A stretch of DNA of 64,000 bases from Alteriqipengyuania_B sp035481675 (lineage in GTDB: Bacteria; Pseudomonadota; Alphaproteobacteria; Sphingomonadales; Sphingomonadaceae), in assembly GCF_035481675.1 (NCBI RefSeq), contig NZ_JAYJJW010000002.1, positions 124,001-188,000 on the forward strand, read 5' to 3'. A program made the translations under genes and the position numbers. Each line of letters begins with the position of its first letter. The stretch's first letter is position 1. Below are positions 8,482 through 18,968 of this stretch, one piece after another. The notes under the pieces were generated by a model. The model saw nothing but the letters and a program-made list of their open reading frames with translations, did not search any database and was not told the origin of the DNA.

Positions 8482-9480
8482 TCAGAACCAGGCGCGCACC
8501 CCGGCAACCAGCGCGATCCCGTCCGGATCGCGCCCGTCGGCACGGGCGAAATCCGCCGTGCGGCCGAGGGCCGCCTCGTAGGAAAGGCCCACGTATGGGG
8601 CGAATTCGCGCGCGATTTCATAGCGTAGGCGCAGCCCCGCCTCGACCTTCGTGATGCCGGAGCCCAGATCGAGCTCCGGCACATCCTGCGCGGCAAGTCC
8701 GATCTCGATGCGCGGTTGCAGGACGAGGCGCTGGGTTATCAGCTGGTCGTATTCCGCCTCGACCCGCGCGGTGAGGTCGCCCTCGTCCGACAGGAAGGCG
8801 GCCGCATCCACTTCGAACATGTAGGGCGCGAGGCCCTGAACGCCGGCGACGAGGTAGGTGCGGTCGAGCGGCGCGAAATCGTATCGCGCGCCCAGTTGCA
8901 GGTCGAAAAACGGGCCGATGGCGTGGCTCCACAGCGCCTGGACCTCGCCGCTTTCCAGTCCTCCGCCGAATTCCCCTTCGCCTTCGGACTTCAGGAACAG
9001 GCGATCGATATCGCCGCCGTACCAACCCTGCACGTCCCACAGGTAAAGGTCCTCATCGCCCGCGCGATATTCCAGCCGCTCCGCCATCAGCGTGCCGAAA
9101 GCCTGGCCGCCGTTCTCCTGCGCCAGCTGCTCGCGCGCCCGTTCCATCGCAGCCTCGCCCCAGATGGCGTCGGCAGCGTGGCGCGGGCCACCGAAAGCGC
9201 GCGGCGGTGGCGGGGCTTCCGGGACGGAAGCCATCGCACCCCCCATCGCATGGCCGGCATGCGGATCGCCTTGAGCGGGGATCGCTCCCTCCATCCTGTG
9301 ACCGGCGTGCGGATCGTCAGCGTCCTTCGGCGGACACTGGTCGGGCGGCAGGTGGCCCATCGCGCAATGGTCCATTTCGTGCGGCGCGGCAGGCGGGTGC
9401 TGCGCGTGGTCCTGCGCGACCGCGGGCGCGGACAGGCTGATCAGCATCGCGGCTGAAAGGATCGGCAGGCTGCGCATCAT
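8482..9480 (-). CDS. copB: Copper resistance protein B (outer-membrane barrel)
   Basis: A 332-residue protein with a signal peptide (APAVAQDH) and a metal-binding N-terminal region rich in His, Met and Asp (DHAQH, EMDHCAMGHLPPDQCPP, DPHAGH twice). The remaining ~220 residues match the CopB/PcoB family and look like alternating beta strands of an outer-membrane barrel ending in the aromatic GVRAWF. CopB proteins work with the multicopper oxidase CopA in periplasmic copper tolerance. The start ATG overlaps the copA stop by four bases (ATGA), so it is translationally coupled behind copA on the minus strand. A second ATG lies immediately downstream at 9477. Confidence 0.93.
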   Translation of the reverse strand: MMRSLPILSAAMLISLSAPAVAQDHAQHPPAAPHEMDHCAMGHLPPDQCPPKDADDPHAGHRMEGAIPAQGDPHAGHAMGGAMASVPEAPPPPRAFGGPRHAADAIWGEAAMERAREQLAQENGGQAFGTLMAERLEYRAGDEDLYLWDVQGWYGGDIDRLFLKSEGEGEFGGGLESGEVQALWSHAIGPFFDLQLGARYDFAPLDRTYLVAGVQGLAPYMFEVDAAAFLSDEGDLTARVEAEYDQLITQRLVLQPRIEIGLAAQDVPELDLGSGITKVEAGLRLRYEIAREFAPYVGLSYEAALGRTADFARADGRDPDGIALVAGVRAWF

Positions 9481-11240
9481 CCGGCCTCCGGGAAGGGGCG
9501 CACGGTGACCACCTGCATCATACCGGCATGCATGTGGAACAGCAGGTGGCAATGGAAAGCCCAGTCGCCGGGCTCGTTCGCGGTAAGATCGAACGTCGCC
9601 TTGCTGCCCGGCTGCACGACCAGCGTGTGCTTCAGCGGCTGGTGCGCTTCGCCCGCTCCGTTGACCAATTCGAAGAAATGGCCGTGCAGGTGAATGGGGT
9701 GGGCCATCATCGTGTTGTTGACCAGCGTCACGCGAACCCGCTCGTCGAACCCGAAACGGATCGGGTCGTCGGTGACGGAGGTGAAGACCTTGCCGTCGAA
9801 GGACCACATGTAGCGTTCCATGTTGCCGGTGAGGTGGATTTCCATTTCCCGTTCGGGCGGCCGCACCGAATTGGGGCGCATGGCCTTGAGATCGGTATAC
9901 CGCAGCACGCGGTGGTCGACGCTGTCGAGCCCGAGTCCGGGAAAATCCATCCGGTCCACCGGCATCGGGGCTACCATGTCGACCCCCGGCCCGGCCTCGA
10001 CATCGGGCGGCAAAATATCGGGCTTGCGCATGTCGTGGTCCATCGCGCCCATGGCGTGACCGGCGGGATGGTCCATGCCCGAAGCCATGCTCCCGTCGTT
10101 ACCGGCCATCTCTCCGCTGGCTGCCATTCCGGAATGGTCCATCGCCATGCCCATGTCGGCCATGGTTAGCGTCGGCACTTCGCGCAGCGGGGGTACGATG
10201 CCCTTCCGGCCGCTCTCGCTAGTCAGCGTGGCGATACCCATGCCGCTGCGATCCATCGCCTCCGCCACGATGGTGTGCGCGCCCGCGCCCGGCTCGACGA
10301 CGACGTCGTAGGTTTCCGCCGTGCCGATCTGCAATTCGTCGACGACGACATCCTGCACGTCCTGACCGTCGGCCTGGATCACGGTCATCGGGACACCGGG
10401 CAGGCGGACGTTGAAGAACGTCATCGCGCTGCCGTTGATGATCCTCAGCCGCACCCGCTCTCCCGGTGTGAAGAGGTACTCCAGGTCGTCCAGCGGTCCG
10501 TGGCCGTTGACAAGATAGGTATAGGTCGAACCCGTGACGTCAGAAATGTCGCGCGGGTTCATTCGCATGCCGCCCCACATCATGCGGTCGGACACCGGCA
10601 TGTCGCCTTCGGTCGCGGTCTGCTTGGTGTAATTGAAATAGCCTTCCGACACCTTCAGCTTGCGCATGATCTCGTGCGGATGCATCGGCGTGAATTCGCT
10701 CAGCAGGACCACGTAATCTCGGTCGAAGCGGGCATCGGAACCGTCTGCCGCTTCCACCACGATCGGCCCGTAATGGCCCATCTGTTCCTGCAGGCCGGAA
10801 TGGCTGTGCCACCAGTATGTGCCCGCCTGCCGGATCGGGAATTCGTAGGTGAACGTCTCGCCCGGGCGGATACCGGGGAAGCTTACACCCGGCACGCCGT
10901 CGAACTGGAACGGGACCAGCAGGCCGTGCCAGTGGATGGAACTGTCCTCGTCCAGCGTGTTGGTGACGTCGAGCCGCACGTTTTGCCCCTGGCGCAGGCG
11001 GACAAGCGGGCCGGGCACGGTGCCGTTGACCGTGACCGCATGGCCGCTGCGCCCGCCGGTGCGGAAGGTGCTTCGCCCGATGGTGAGGTCGATGCTTTCG
11101 CCCGAAACCGTGCCGGGGCCCTTGCCGGCCTCCGCCATGTTCGCCCCGCGCGCCCATGCCGGCATGGCGAGGCCGGCTCCGGCTAGGCCGGCGCTGCCGA
11201 GCATGAAATTGCGGCGGGACAGGATTGCGCTTCGGTTCAT
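9477..11240 (-). CDS. copA: Periplasmic multicopper oxidase, copper resistance protein A
   Basis: A 587-residue CopA/PcoA-type multicopper oxidase. The N-terminus is a Tat signal (SRRNFMLGSAGLAGAGLAM), consistent with export of a folded cofactor protein. Copper ligands are present as IHWHG, WWHSHSG, HPIHLHGH and HCHLLFHMHAGM, covering the type 1 site and the trinuclear cluster. A Met/His/Asp-rich insert around residues 365-410 (MADMGMAMDHSGM and similar) is characteristic of the Cop family and probably binds Cu(I). The enzyme oxidises Cu(I) to less toxic Cu(II) in the periplasm. GAAGAAGG precedes the ATG. It heads a copA-copB operon and is divergent from a membrane DUF305 gene 84 bp away; I did not identify a metal-regulator operator in that gap. 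Confidence 0.96.
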   Translation of the reverse strand: MNRSAILSRRNFMLGSAGLAGAGLAMPAWARGANMAEAGKGPGTVSGESIDLTIGRSTFRTGGRSGHAVTVNGTVPGPLVRLRQGQNVRLDVTNTLDEDSSIHWHGLLVPFQFDGVPGVSFPGIRPGETFTYEFPIRQAGTYWWHSHSGLQEQMGHYGPIVVEAADGSDARFDRDYVVLLSEFTPMHPHEIMRKLKVSEGYFNYTKQTATEGDMPVSDRMMWGGMRMNPRDISDVTGSTYTYLVNGHGPLDDLEYLFTPGERVRLRIINGSAMTFFNVRLPGVPMTVIQADGQDVQDVVVDELQIGTAETYDVVVEPGAGAHTIVAEAMDRSGMGIATLTSESGRKGIVPPLREVPTLTMADMGMAMDHSGMAASGEMAGNDGSMASGMDHPAGHAMGAMDHDMRKPDILPPDVEAGPGVDMVAPMPVDRMDFPGLGLDSVDHRVLRYTDLKAMRPNSVRPPEREMEIHLTGNMERYMWSFDGKVFTSVTDDPIRFGFDERVRVTLVNNTMMAHPIHLHGHFFELVNGAGEAHQPLKHTLVVQPGSKATFDLTANEPGDWAFHCHLLFHMHAGMMQVVTVRPFPEAG

Positions 11241-11324
11241 GGGCCTTCTTCGCTTTGCTTCGGAACTGACCGGTGGGTGTCATGCATTTGGTTGGAGGCA
11301 ACAACGATAACAAGGGGAAGCGCG

Positions 11325-11900
11325 ATGGCCGATGAACGCGGCACCAGCCACGGCGGACACGAAGGCAATTACGGACGGTTCATGGCGATGGTGGGCACCT
11401 CTACCGTCATCATGCTCGGCCTGATGTATCTCAACACCTATGCGCTGGACCATGTGTTCTGGAGCGAGACGCGGCTCTGGATGATGTTCGTCATGGGCGC
11501 GGTGATGGCGGTCGTGATGCTCGCCTTCATGTGGGGCATGTACCGTAACCGGGCGAAGAATTGGATCATCATCGGCGTGTCGGCGGTGACCTTTGCGCTC
11601 GCCCTGTTCCTCGTGCGCAGCCAAGTGACGGTGGACGACAGCGATTACATGTCGGCCATGATCCCGCACCATTCGATCGCCATCATGACGAGCGAACGGG
11701 CGGGTATCGAGGACGTGCGCGTGCGCAAACTGGCCAACGACATCATCCGTGCCCAGCGCAGGGAAATCGACGAGATGCGCTGGCTGCTGGAGGATATCGA
11801 AGCCAACGGCATCGCCGCGACCGAGGCGGACGCGGCCGCGCGGCCCGTCCCCGCCTTCGAGGGCAAGGTTAATCCGGGTACGCCCACTCCCGGAGAATAG
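11325..11900 (+). CDS. Membrane-anchored DUF305 protein, copper-associated
   Basis: A 191-residue protein. A His-containing N-terminus (TSHGGHEGNYGRF) is followed by three transmembrane helices (about residues 17-100), then a DUF305 domain outside the membrane with YMSAMIPHHSIAIM and an amphipathic helix RRKIRD-like region reading IIRAQRREIDEMRWLLEDI. Only the first paired-His motif is present. It is transcribed divergently from copA, and an AAGGGGAAG ribosome-binding site precedes the ATG. With the secreted DUF305-LVIVD protein it brackets copAB, which supports a role in copper binding or delivery at the membrane. The exact function of DUF305 is not established. Confidence 0.88.
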   Translation: MADERGTSHGGHEGNYGRFMAMVGTSTVIMLGLMYLNTYALDHVFWSETRLWMMFVMGAVMAVVMLAFMWGMYRNRAKNWIIIGVSAVTFALALFLVRSQVTVDDSDYMSAMIPHHSIAIMTSERAGIEDVRVRKLANDIIRAQRREIDEMRWLLEDIEANGIAATEADAAARPVPAFEGKVNPGTPTPGE

Positions 11901-11921
11901 GACCGGTCAGCTTCCCGGTAA

Positions 11922-14447
11922 TCAGCCCCGGATCTGCGCGATGGCCTGCTCGATCTGGTCGCGGGAATAGGGCTTGGTGATGACATGCACGTCGGCGAAT
12001 TCCGCCGGCAGCACGTCGCCCGCGCCGTAGCCCGATGCGAAGAAGAAGGGCACGCCCTTCTCGCGCAGCTTTTCCGCGATCGGCAGGCTGGTCTCGTCGC
12101 CCAGGTTGAAATCGAGCATGGCGATGGTGATGCCTTCGTCCAGCGCCCGCAGCGCGGCATTGTTGCTGGCGGCCAGCACCACTTCGCCCACGCCCATGTC
12201 GCGCAGCTGGTCTTCGGCGTCGAGCGCGATCAGCATGCTGTCCTCGACCAGCAGCATCCGCTCCTTGCCGAGCGGGATGGAGCGGACATCGGGCTTTTCG
12301 GCCGACGCCGTTTCAACCTGTTCATCCTCGATGACCACGACGTGCTTGGCAGGAACGGTGAAGCAGGCTTCGATGCCGCTCGTCTTGTACTCGATCGCCG
12401 ATTCGCCGCCCAGTTCGTGCGGGATGGAGTTGTTGATGATGGTGGTGCCGAAGCCCTGTCGCTCCGGCTTCTGCACGGCCGGGCCGCCCTTCTCGCGCCA
12501 GTTGAGCACCAGGTTCTTGTCGTCGTCGCAATGCCAGTCCAGCGCGATGGTGCCGCTGTCGCTCAGCGCGCCGTACTTCGCAGCGTTGGTGGCGAGTTCG
12601 TGGATAACCAGCGCCATGATCGGGATGGCTTCGGGCAGGATGGAGACGTCCGGCCCGTCCATCGTAACCCGCTGTTTCGTGGGCGACATGTAGGCCTGCA
12701 GCTCGACTTCGAACAGCGTGCGCAGCGGGGTCGGGGCCCAGTTTTCCGCCGTCAGCATGTCGTGCGCGGTGGCGAGCGCCTTCACCCGGCTTTCCAGCGT
12801 ATCGACGACGTCGGAAATGCTGCCTTCTTCGCGCTTGGTCTGGCTCATCAGCGCGCGGATCAGGGCGAGGATGTTGCGCACGCGGTGATTGAGCTCGGCG
12901 ATCAGCAATTTCTGCTGCTCGGTCGCCTTGCGCCGATCCTCGCTTGCCGCTTCGCTCAGCCGCAGGACGATTTCCAGAAGCGTGCTGCGCAGCGAAGTCG
13001 CAACCCGCACTTCGGACAGATTGAAGGGTTTCGACTGCCCGGTCACCGTCTGCTTCCAGGCCTCGAAGCTCTTGCGCGGGGTCAGTTCCAGACCGTCTTC
13101 GGTCTGGGTGACGTGCTTCGCCTGCTCACCGGCCCAGCGCACGGAGCGCAATTGCTCCTCGCGGAACAGCACCATGTAATCGCGCGGGCGTCGCGAAATC
13201 GGGATCGCGAGGAAGCCGGCAGCGGGCGTGTCGAGCTCTTCGCCGCCGAGGTAGGTCGACAAATTGTGCGAATGATGGATGATCTGCGCTTCGCGTGTGT
13301 TGAGCGTGTCGACCAGGCGCTGGAAAATGCCCTCGTTCGGGTGGATGCCGGCCGACGACATCTCGCCTTCCATGTGGACCATGATGCCGTCGCATTCGAT
13401 CGCATCGTCCATCATCTGAAGCAGCCATTCGGCGTCGAGCAGCTTCGTGGGATCCTGCGCCGCCGCGGTCATCACCCGGTTGCCGACGTGGCGGGCCTTG
13501 GATTCGTAATCCGTGCTCTCGGCGTTGATCCGGCTTTCGAGCTGGAGCGAGAAGATCTGACCGAACAGTTCGGCCGCGCTCCGCTCCGCAAAGGACGGCA
13601 TGTGCGGCTGGTGGTGGTGGCAGGCGATCAGCCCCCACAGCTTGCCGTTGACGATGATCGAGATCGAAAGCGACGCAGCCACGCCCATGTTGCGCAGGTA
13701 TTCGAGATGGATCGGGGAAACCGCGCGGTAGAGCGCCAGCGACAGGTCGAGCGGTTCGCCCTCGCCGCGCTGCACGATGGGCACCTGCTCCGCCGTCGCA
13801 TCGCCGATGATGCGGAACGTGTTGCGCACATACAGCTTTCGCGCCTGCTGCGGGATGTCGGTGGAAGGGAAGTTGAGGCCGAGGAAGCTCTCGAACCCGC
13901 GCGCGACGGACTGCGCCACCACCTCGCCGCTTTCGTCGGCGGCGAAGCGATAGATCATCACCCGGTCGAAGCCGAGCAGCGCGCGGGCCTGCCGGGCGCA
14001 TTCGTTGAGCAGGGTGTCGACGTCGCGGCTGGCGGCCAGCCGGCCGAGGATGTTGCGAGTGGTGGAGGACACCTCGACCTGGTCGCCCTTCGACCGCTCC
14101 GCCTCCAGCACGACCGAGCGGCCGGAGAAATGCAGCGCAAGGTCGAACAGCGAACCGTCTTCCAGCAGCGGCACGGCGAATAGCCGCTCCACCGAATCCT
14201 TGCCGCGCAGCATGGAAATCCGGTCGCGGACGAGGTCGACGGCCTGCTTGGCGAAGACATCGGGCAGGGATTTGCCGAGCATGTCTTCGGGCGCGATGCC
14301 GAGGAATTTCTCCGTGTTGGCGGCGCGCTGGACCAGCCAGTCGGCGCTGAGCGCGACGAGGAAACCGATGTCCTGGATCCCGCCCGGGATGTGGATCGGC
14401 TCGCGGTCGCAATTGGTGATGCCGATCGCGGCGTCGCGGGGGAGCAT
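11922..14447 (-). CDS. bphP: Bacteriophytochrome HWE-type histidine kinase with C-terminal receiver
   Basis: An 841-residue light sensor. Cys13 in ITNCDREPIHIPG is the expected biliverdin-attachment site. PAS, GAF (with the pocket segment FPSTDIPQQARKLY and ACHHHQPHMP) and PHY domains follow to about residue 500. The transmitter is of the HWE/HisKA_2 kind: LIAELNHRVRNILALIRAL near residue 520 carries the phospho-accepting histidine and VIHELATNAAKYGAL is the N box. A receiver domain (about 730-841) has MLDFNLGD with the acceptor Asp and TKPYS. It should switch between red and far-red forms and phosphorylate itself and its own or a partner receiver. It begins 5 bp after bphO, which supplies the chromophore; no strong ribosome-binding site is seen, so coupling is likely. 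Confidence 0.94.
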   Translation of the reverse strand: MLPRDAAIGITNCDREPIHIPGGIQDIGFLVALSADWLVQRAANTEKFLGIAPEDMLGKSLPDVFAKQAVDLVRDRISMLRGKDSVERLFAVPLLEDGSLFDLALHFSGRSVVLEAERSKGDQVEVSSTTRNILGRLAASRDVDTLLNECARQARALLGFDRVMIYRFAADESGEVVAQSVARGFESFLGLNFPSTDIPQQARKLYVRNTFRIIGDATAEQVPIVQRGEGEPLDLSLALYRAVSPIHLEYLRNMGVAASLSISIIVNGKLWGLIACHHHQPHMPSFAERSAAELFGQIFSLQLESRINAESTDYESKARHVGNRVMTAAAQDPTKLLDAEWLLQMMDDAIECDGIMVHMEGEMSSAGIHPNEGIFQRLVDTLNTREAQIIHHSHNLSTYLGGEELDTPAAGFLAIPISRRPRDYMVLFREEQLRSVRWAGEQAKHVTQTEDGLELTPRKSFEAWKQTVTGQSKPFNLSEVRVATSLRSTLLEIVLRLSEAASEDRRKATEQQKLLIAELNHRVRNILALIRALMSQTKREEGSISDVVDTLESRVKALATAHDMLTAENWAPTPLRTLFEVELQAYMSPTKQRVTMDGPDVSILPEAIPIMALVIHELATNAAKYGALSDSGTIALDWHCDDDKNLVLNWREKGGPAVQKPERQGFGTTIINNSIPHELGGESAIEYKTSGIEACFTVPAKHVVVIEDEQVETASAEKPDVRSIPLGKERMLLVEDSMLIALDAEDQLRDMGVGEVVLAASNNAALRALDEGITIAMLDFNLGDETSLPIAEKLREKGVPFFFASGYGAGDVLPAEFADVHVITKPYSRDQIEQAIAQIRG

Positions 14448-14452
14448 TTCGG

Positions 14453-15079
14453 TCAAGTCGTCGGTCCTGCAAAAGTGTTCGCCGCCTCGCGGAAGAGGCG
14501 GAAGGTCGCGCGTGCGCCGTCCTCGACATCGGCGAGCCATTGCGGCCCGTGGCGGCGCGCCTCGTCTTCCAGCGCGGCGCAGAATTCCTGCCACGGTCTC
14601 ATGTCGTCGGTTCCCGCTTCGGCGTTGCCGGACAGATAGCGCGTGGGATTACCCTTGGCGACCTGCCGCGCGAGGATTTGCCCGCCCAGGCGCGATCCCT
14701 CCAAAACGTATTGCGCGCCCCAGACGTGTGCGTCGCCCGAAAGGGCGGGCTGCTCCATCGCCGAAGGACACGCAGCGTCGCCCAGATCGGCGAGGTCGGC
14801 TTCAAGGAGAGTGCGGCGCGATGCGTGGTTTTGCCAGCCACGGCCCTCCATCGGCGCTTCCAAGGCGGCAAGCGCGCTGGCGTGGGCTTGCAGGAACGCG
14901 CGATATGCGGCTGGCTTCGACAGGTCGAACGGCGCGAAAGCCGCTTCGGTTGCGTCGTGCTCCCCGCGCGTGACATCGCGCAGATGGAACCGCGCGCCGG
15001 TCCGCCGCGCGCGCACGCCGCCGCCTGCCGCGCCCGGCATGGCGGTGGATGGTTCCGGAATGGCGTGATGCGCGTTCAT
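14453..15079 (-). CDS. bphO: Biliverdin-producing heme oxygenase
   Basis: A 208-residue heme oxygenase of the bacterial BphO type. Residues about 30-45 (HLRDVTRGEHDATEAAF) contain the proximal histidine, and GAQYVLEGSRLGGQIL is the glycine-rich distal helix. It opens heme to biliverdin, CO and iron, giving the chromophore used by the phytochrome encoded immediately downstream on the same strand. The ATG follows GGGGAT at a normal distance. The first 20 residues are low-complexity and may be disordered; an internal start is possible but less likely. Confidence 0.93.
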   Translation of the reverse strand: MNAHHAIPEPSTAMPGAAGGGVRARRTGARFHLRDVTRGEHDATEAAFAPFDLSKPAAYRAFLQAHASALAALEAPMEGRGWQNHASRRTLLEADLADLGDAACPSAMEQPALSGDAHVWGAQYVLEGSRLGGQILARQVAKGNPTRYLSGNAEAGTDDMRPWQEFCAALEDEARRHGPQWLADVEDGARATFRLFREAANTFAGPTT

Positions 15080-15174
15080 CGATCCCCGTCGGCCCTTAAT
15101 GCACCAAATGGCAAAAAGTGCCTAAGCTTTTGGATGCTTGGCCGATTTTCGGTCCGTTTCCCTCGGGCGGGCAA

Positions 15175-15208
15175 GAAAAAGCCCGGCAGGATCGCTCCCG
15201 CCGGGCCC
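15175..15208 (-). terminator. Rho-independent terminator of groES-groEL
   Basis: On the minus strand, GCCCGGCGGGA / TCCTGCCGGGC forms a stem of about 11 bp with one mismatch around a short loop, followed by TTTTTC. It lies about 30 bases beyond the groEL stop codon. Confidence 0.88.
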
Positions 15209-15235
15209 GTTTCTCGTGCGTGAGTGGTCGGGGGC

Positions 15236-16888
<1,653 letters not shown>

Positions 16889-16965
16889 GTTGGTTTCTCC
16901 GTTTGGAATGTCTTGGATTCGGGAATTGCGGCGGGCCTAGCCAATGGGCGGGGCCCGGAAGATCG

Positions 16966-17253
16966 TCAGGAAACGATCCCCATGATGTCGCTTTCCTTCA
17001 TGATGATCAGGTCTTCGCCGTCGAGCTTGACTTCGGTGCCGGACCACTTGCCGAACAGGACGCGGTCGCCTTCCTTGACGTCGAGCGGGGTGACCGTGCC
17101 GTCTTCGGCCTTGGCGCCCGAACCGACGGCGACGATTTCGCCTTCGCTCGGCTTTTCCTTGGCGCTGTCGGGGATGATGATGCCGCCTGCCGTCTTCTCA
17201 TCGGCTTCGATGCGGCGGACCAGAACGCGGTCGTGCAATGGACGAAATGCCAT
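16966..17253 (-). CDS. groS: Co-chaperonin GroES (10 kDa)
   Basis: A 95-residue GroES starting MAFRPLHDRVLVRRIE, with the mobile-loop region EKTAGGIIIPDSAKEKP and the dome-forming strands after it. It caps the GroEL chamber. The ATG with AAAGAGG upstream was chosen over a frame extension of seven codons. It is the first gene of the groES-groEL operon under the CIRCE element at 17290-17316. Confidence 0.99.
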   Translation of the reverse strand: MAFRPLHDRVLVRRIEADEKTAGGIIIPDSAKEKPSEGEIVAVGSGAKAEDGTVTPLDVKEGDRVLFGKWSGTEVKLDGEDLIIMKESDIMGIVS

Positions 17254-17289
17254 GTGAACCTCTTTCCTTAGCAAAGGTTGATGTGTCGA

Positions 17290-17316
17290 TTGGCACTCCC
17301 GGATGGAGAGTGCCAG
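17290..17316. promoter_or_regulatory. CIRCE operator (HrcA-binding site)
   Basis: TTGGCACTC-N9-GAGTGCCAG is an inverted repeat with exactly the 9-base spacer of the CIRCE consensus (TTAGCACTC-N9-GAGTGCTAA). It lies 36 bases upstream of groES and just downstream of the candidate start of transcription. HrcA is expected to bind it and repress groES-groEL; hrcA itself is not in this window. Confidence 0.93.
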
Positions 17317-17324
17317 CGCCGCGC

Positions 17325-17352
17325 AGATGGGGCGGCGCCTTCACCGAGTCAA
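17325..17352 (-). promoter_or_regulatory. Heat-shock-type promoter of groES-groEL
   Basis: On the minus strand TTGACT, 14 bases, then CCCCATCT. The -10 part equals the sigma-32 (RpoH) consensus CCCCATnT and spacing fits. Transcription would start near 17317, directly in front of the CIRCE repeat, giving dual control by RpoH and HrcA. Confidence 0.65.
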
Positions 17353-17427
17353 CAGGTGCGGCGGCAAAAAAGTTTCGCGCTTTTCGCCGGGGCGTGGCGC
17401 ATGTTGGACCGGCCGGGAGAACGCCCT

Positions 17428-18858
17428 TCAGGGCAGCGGGATTTGCGGCTCCGCCGGCTCTCCCGCCGCGCGATGAGTCAGGCCCAGCGTCTCGCGCCTC
17501 ATCCACCGGCCCAGCAGCAGGATTGCCGCTGCGGCCAGCCCGGTCGCAAGCCCGATCCACACGCCGGTGCCCTCCAGCGGCGTGGCAAACCCCAGCGCCA
17601 GCGCCACGCCGAAGCCGGGCACCCAATAGGCGAACAGCGCGATCCACATCGACACGCGCGTGTCCTGCAATCCGCGCAGCGCGCCTGCGGCGACGGCCTG
17701 CACCCCGTCCGCCAGCTGGAAGGCCGCGGCGATGACGAGGTAGCGCAGGGCGAAGCCGACCAGCGCGGCGTTCTTGGCCGCGTCGGGATCGACGTAGATC
17801 GAAATCAGCGTGCGCGGCGCGAACACCATGAGCGCGGCGGTGCAGGCCATGAAGCCGGTGCCCACCGCAATCGCCGTCCAGCCCGCGCGGGCCATGCCCG
17901 CCGGGTCGCGCGCTCCGTAAAAATAGCCGACGCGGATCGTGGCCGCCTGGCCGATGCCGAAGGGCACCTGGAACATCAGCGCGGCGATCTGCAGCGCGAT
18001 GGTGTGTCCGGCCAGCTCCGAAGTGCCGATGGCGCCCATCAGGAAAGCGGCCGCGCCGAAAATGCCCGCCTCTGCCGTGATCGTCAGCGCGATCGGCGTG
18101 CCGACGCGGGCAATCAGCCAGAACCGCTCCCAGTCCGGGGCCCACCACCGCCCGAAGATGCGGTAGCGGTGCATCCTGCGGTCCATGCGGATGGCAAGGA
18201 CGTAGGCGAACATGACGAACAGCGACGTCGTCACCGTGGCGATGCCCGCCCCGACCAGGCCCAGCGCCGGCGCGCCGAGGTTGCCGAAGATGAAGGCGTA
18301 ATTGGCGAGCGCGTTCACGCCCACGCCGATGCCGGTGATGACCGTGGCAAAAATCGGGCGGCCGAGCGCGGAAACGTAATTGCGCAGCACGTTGGCGAGC
18401 AGCATGGGAATCATCGAGAAGACGACCACGCCCATGTAGGTGTGGGCCATCGCGGCGATTTCCGGCTGTTGTCCGGTGGCGCGGGCGAGCGGGCCGATCA
18501 GCATCGACAGGCCCATGCCGATGACGCCGGTGATGACCGCCAGCCACAAGGCCATGCGGGTGGCGCGGCGCACCGGGCGCAAGGCGGGAGCGCGCTCGCC
18601 GAGTTCGGCGGCGATGACGGGGGCGACCGCGCCGGTCAGGCCGCAGAACGCCCACACGACGAGGCCGAACAGCGACACGGCCAGCGTCGATGCGGCCAGC
18701 TCGCTTTCGCCCAGCCGCGCGATGAAAATGACGTCAATCGCGTAGGTCAGCATCTGCAACAGGTTGGCGAGCGCCAGTGGCCAGCTCAGCCGTAACGTGG
18801 CCGCCAGCTCGGTTCGCCAGGGCGTGCGGCCCGGCGGCAAGGCTTCGATGCGCTGCAT
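17428..18858 (-). CDS. MATE-family multidrug/sodium exporter
   Basis: A 476-residue inner-membrane protein with about 12 hydrophobic helices in two homologous halves, as in MatE transporters. Typical segments are WPLALANLLQM...DVIFIARLGESELAA at the start of half one and GTPIALTITAEAGIFGAAAFLMG at the start of half two. Such proteins export cationic drugs or metabolites using a Na+ or H+ gradient (related to NorM). The ATG of MQRIEAL was preferred; the frame is open 28 codons further to a TTG, and the ribosome-binding site is weak either way. Its stop lies 76 bp before the groES heat-shock promoter on the same strand. Confidence 0.9.
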   Translation of the reverse strand: MQRIEALPPGRTPWRTELAATLRLSWPLALANLLQMLTYAIDVIFIARLGESELAASTLAVSLFGLVVWAFCGLTGAVAPVIAAELGERAPALRPVRRATRMALWLAVITGVIGMGLSMLIGPLARATGQQPEIAAMAHTYMGVVVFSMIPMLLANVLRNYVSALGRPIFATVITGIGVGVNALANYAFIFGNLGAPALGLVGAGIATVTTSLFVMFAYVLAIRMDRRMHRYRIFGRWWAPDWERFWLIARVGTPIALTITAEAGIFGAAAFLMGAIGTSELAGHTIALQIAALMFQVPFGIGQAATIRVGYFYGARDPAGMARAGWTAIAVGTGFMACTAALMVFAPRTLISIYVDPDAAKNAALVGFALRYLVIAAAFQLADGVQAVAAGALRGLQDTRVSMWIALFAYWVPGFGVALALGFATPLEGTGVWIGLATGLAAAAILLLGRWMRRETLGLTHRAAGEPAEPQIPLP

Positions 18859-18968
18859 AAAGCCGGCCCGGATAGGCGCGGGCGCGGGCGGGCGATAGGG
18901 CGGGCAGGGCACGGCGCGAATTTTCGCTTCAGCTTGCGGCAAGCCGGCAACAGCGACATGGCAGCCCC

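Noticed and set aside
11241..11324. CueR-type operator between copA and the DUF305 gene
   Set aside because: No convincing MerR-family dyad with lengthened promoter spacer was seen; the regulator may act elsewhere.
11985..14183. 732-codon plus-strand frame opposite bphP
   Set aside because: Antisense shadow with Gly/Arg/His-rich composition and no ribosome-binding site or domain.
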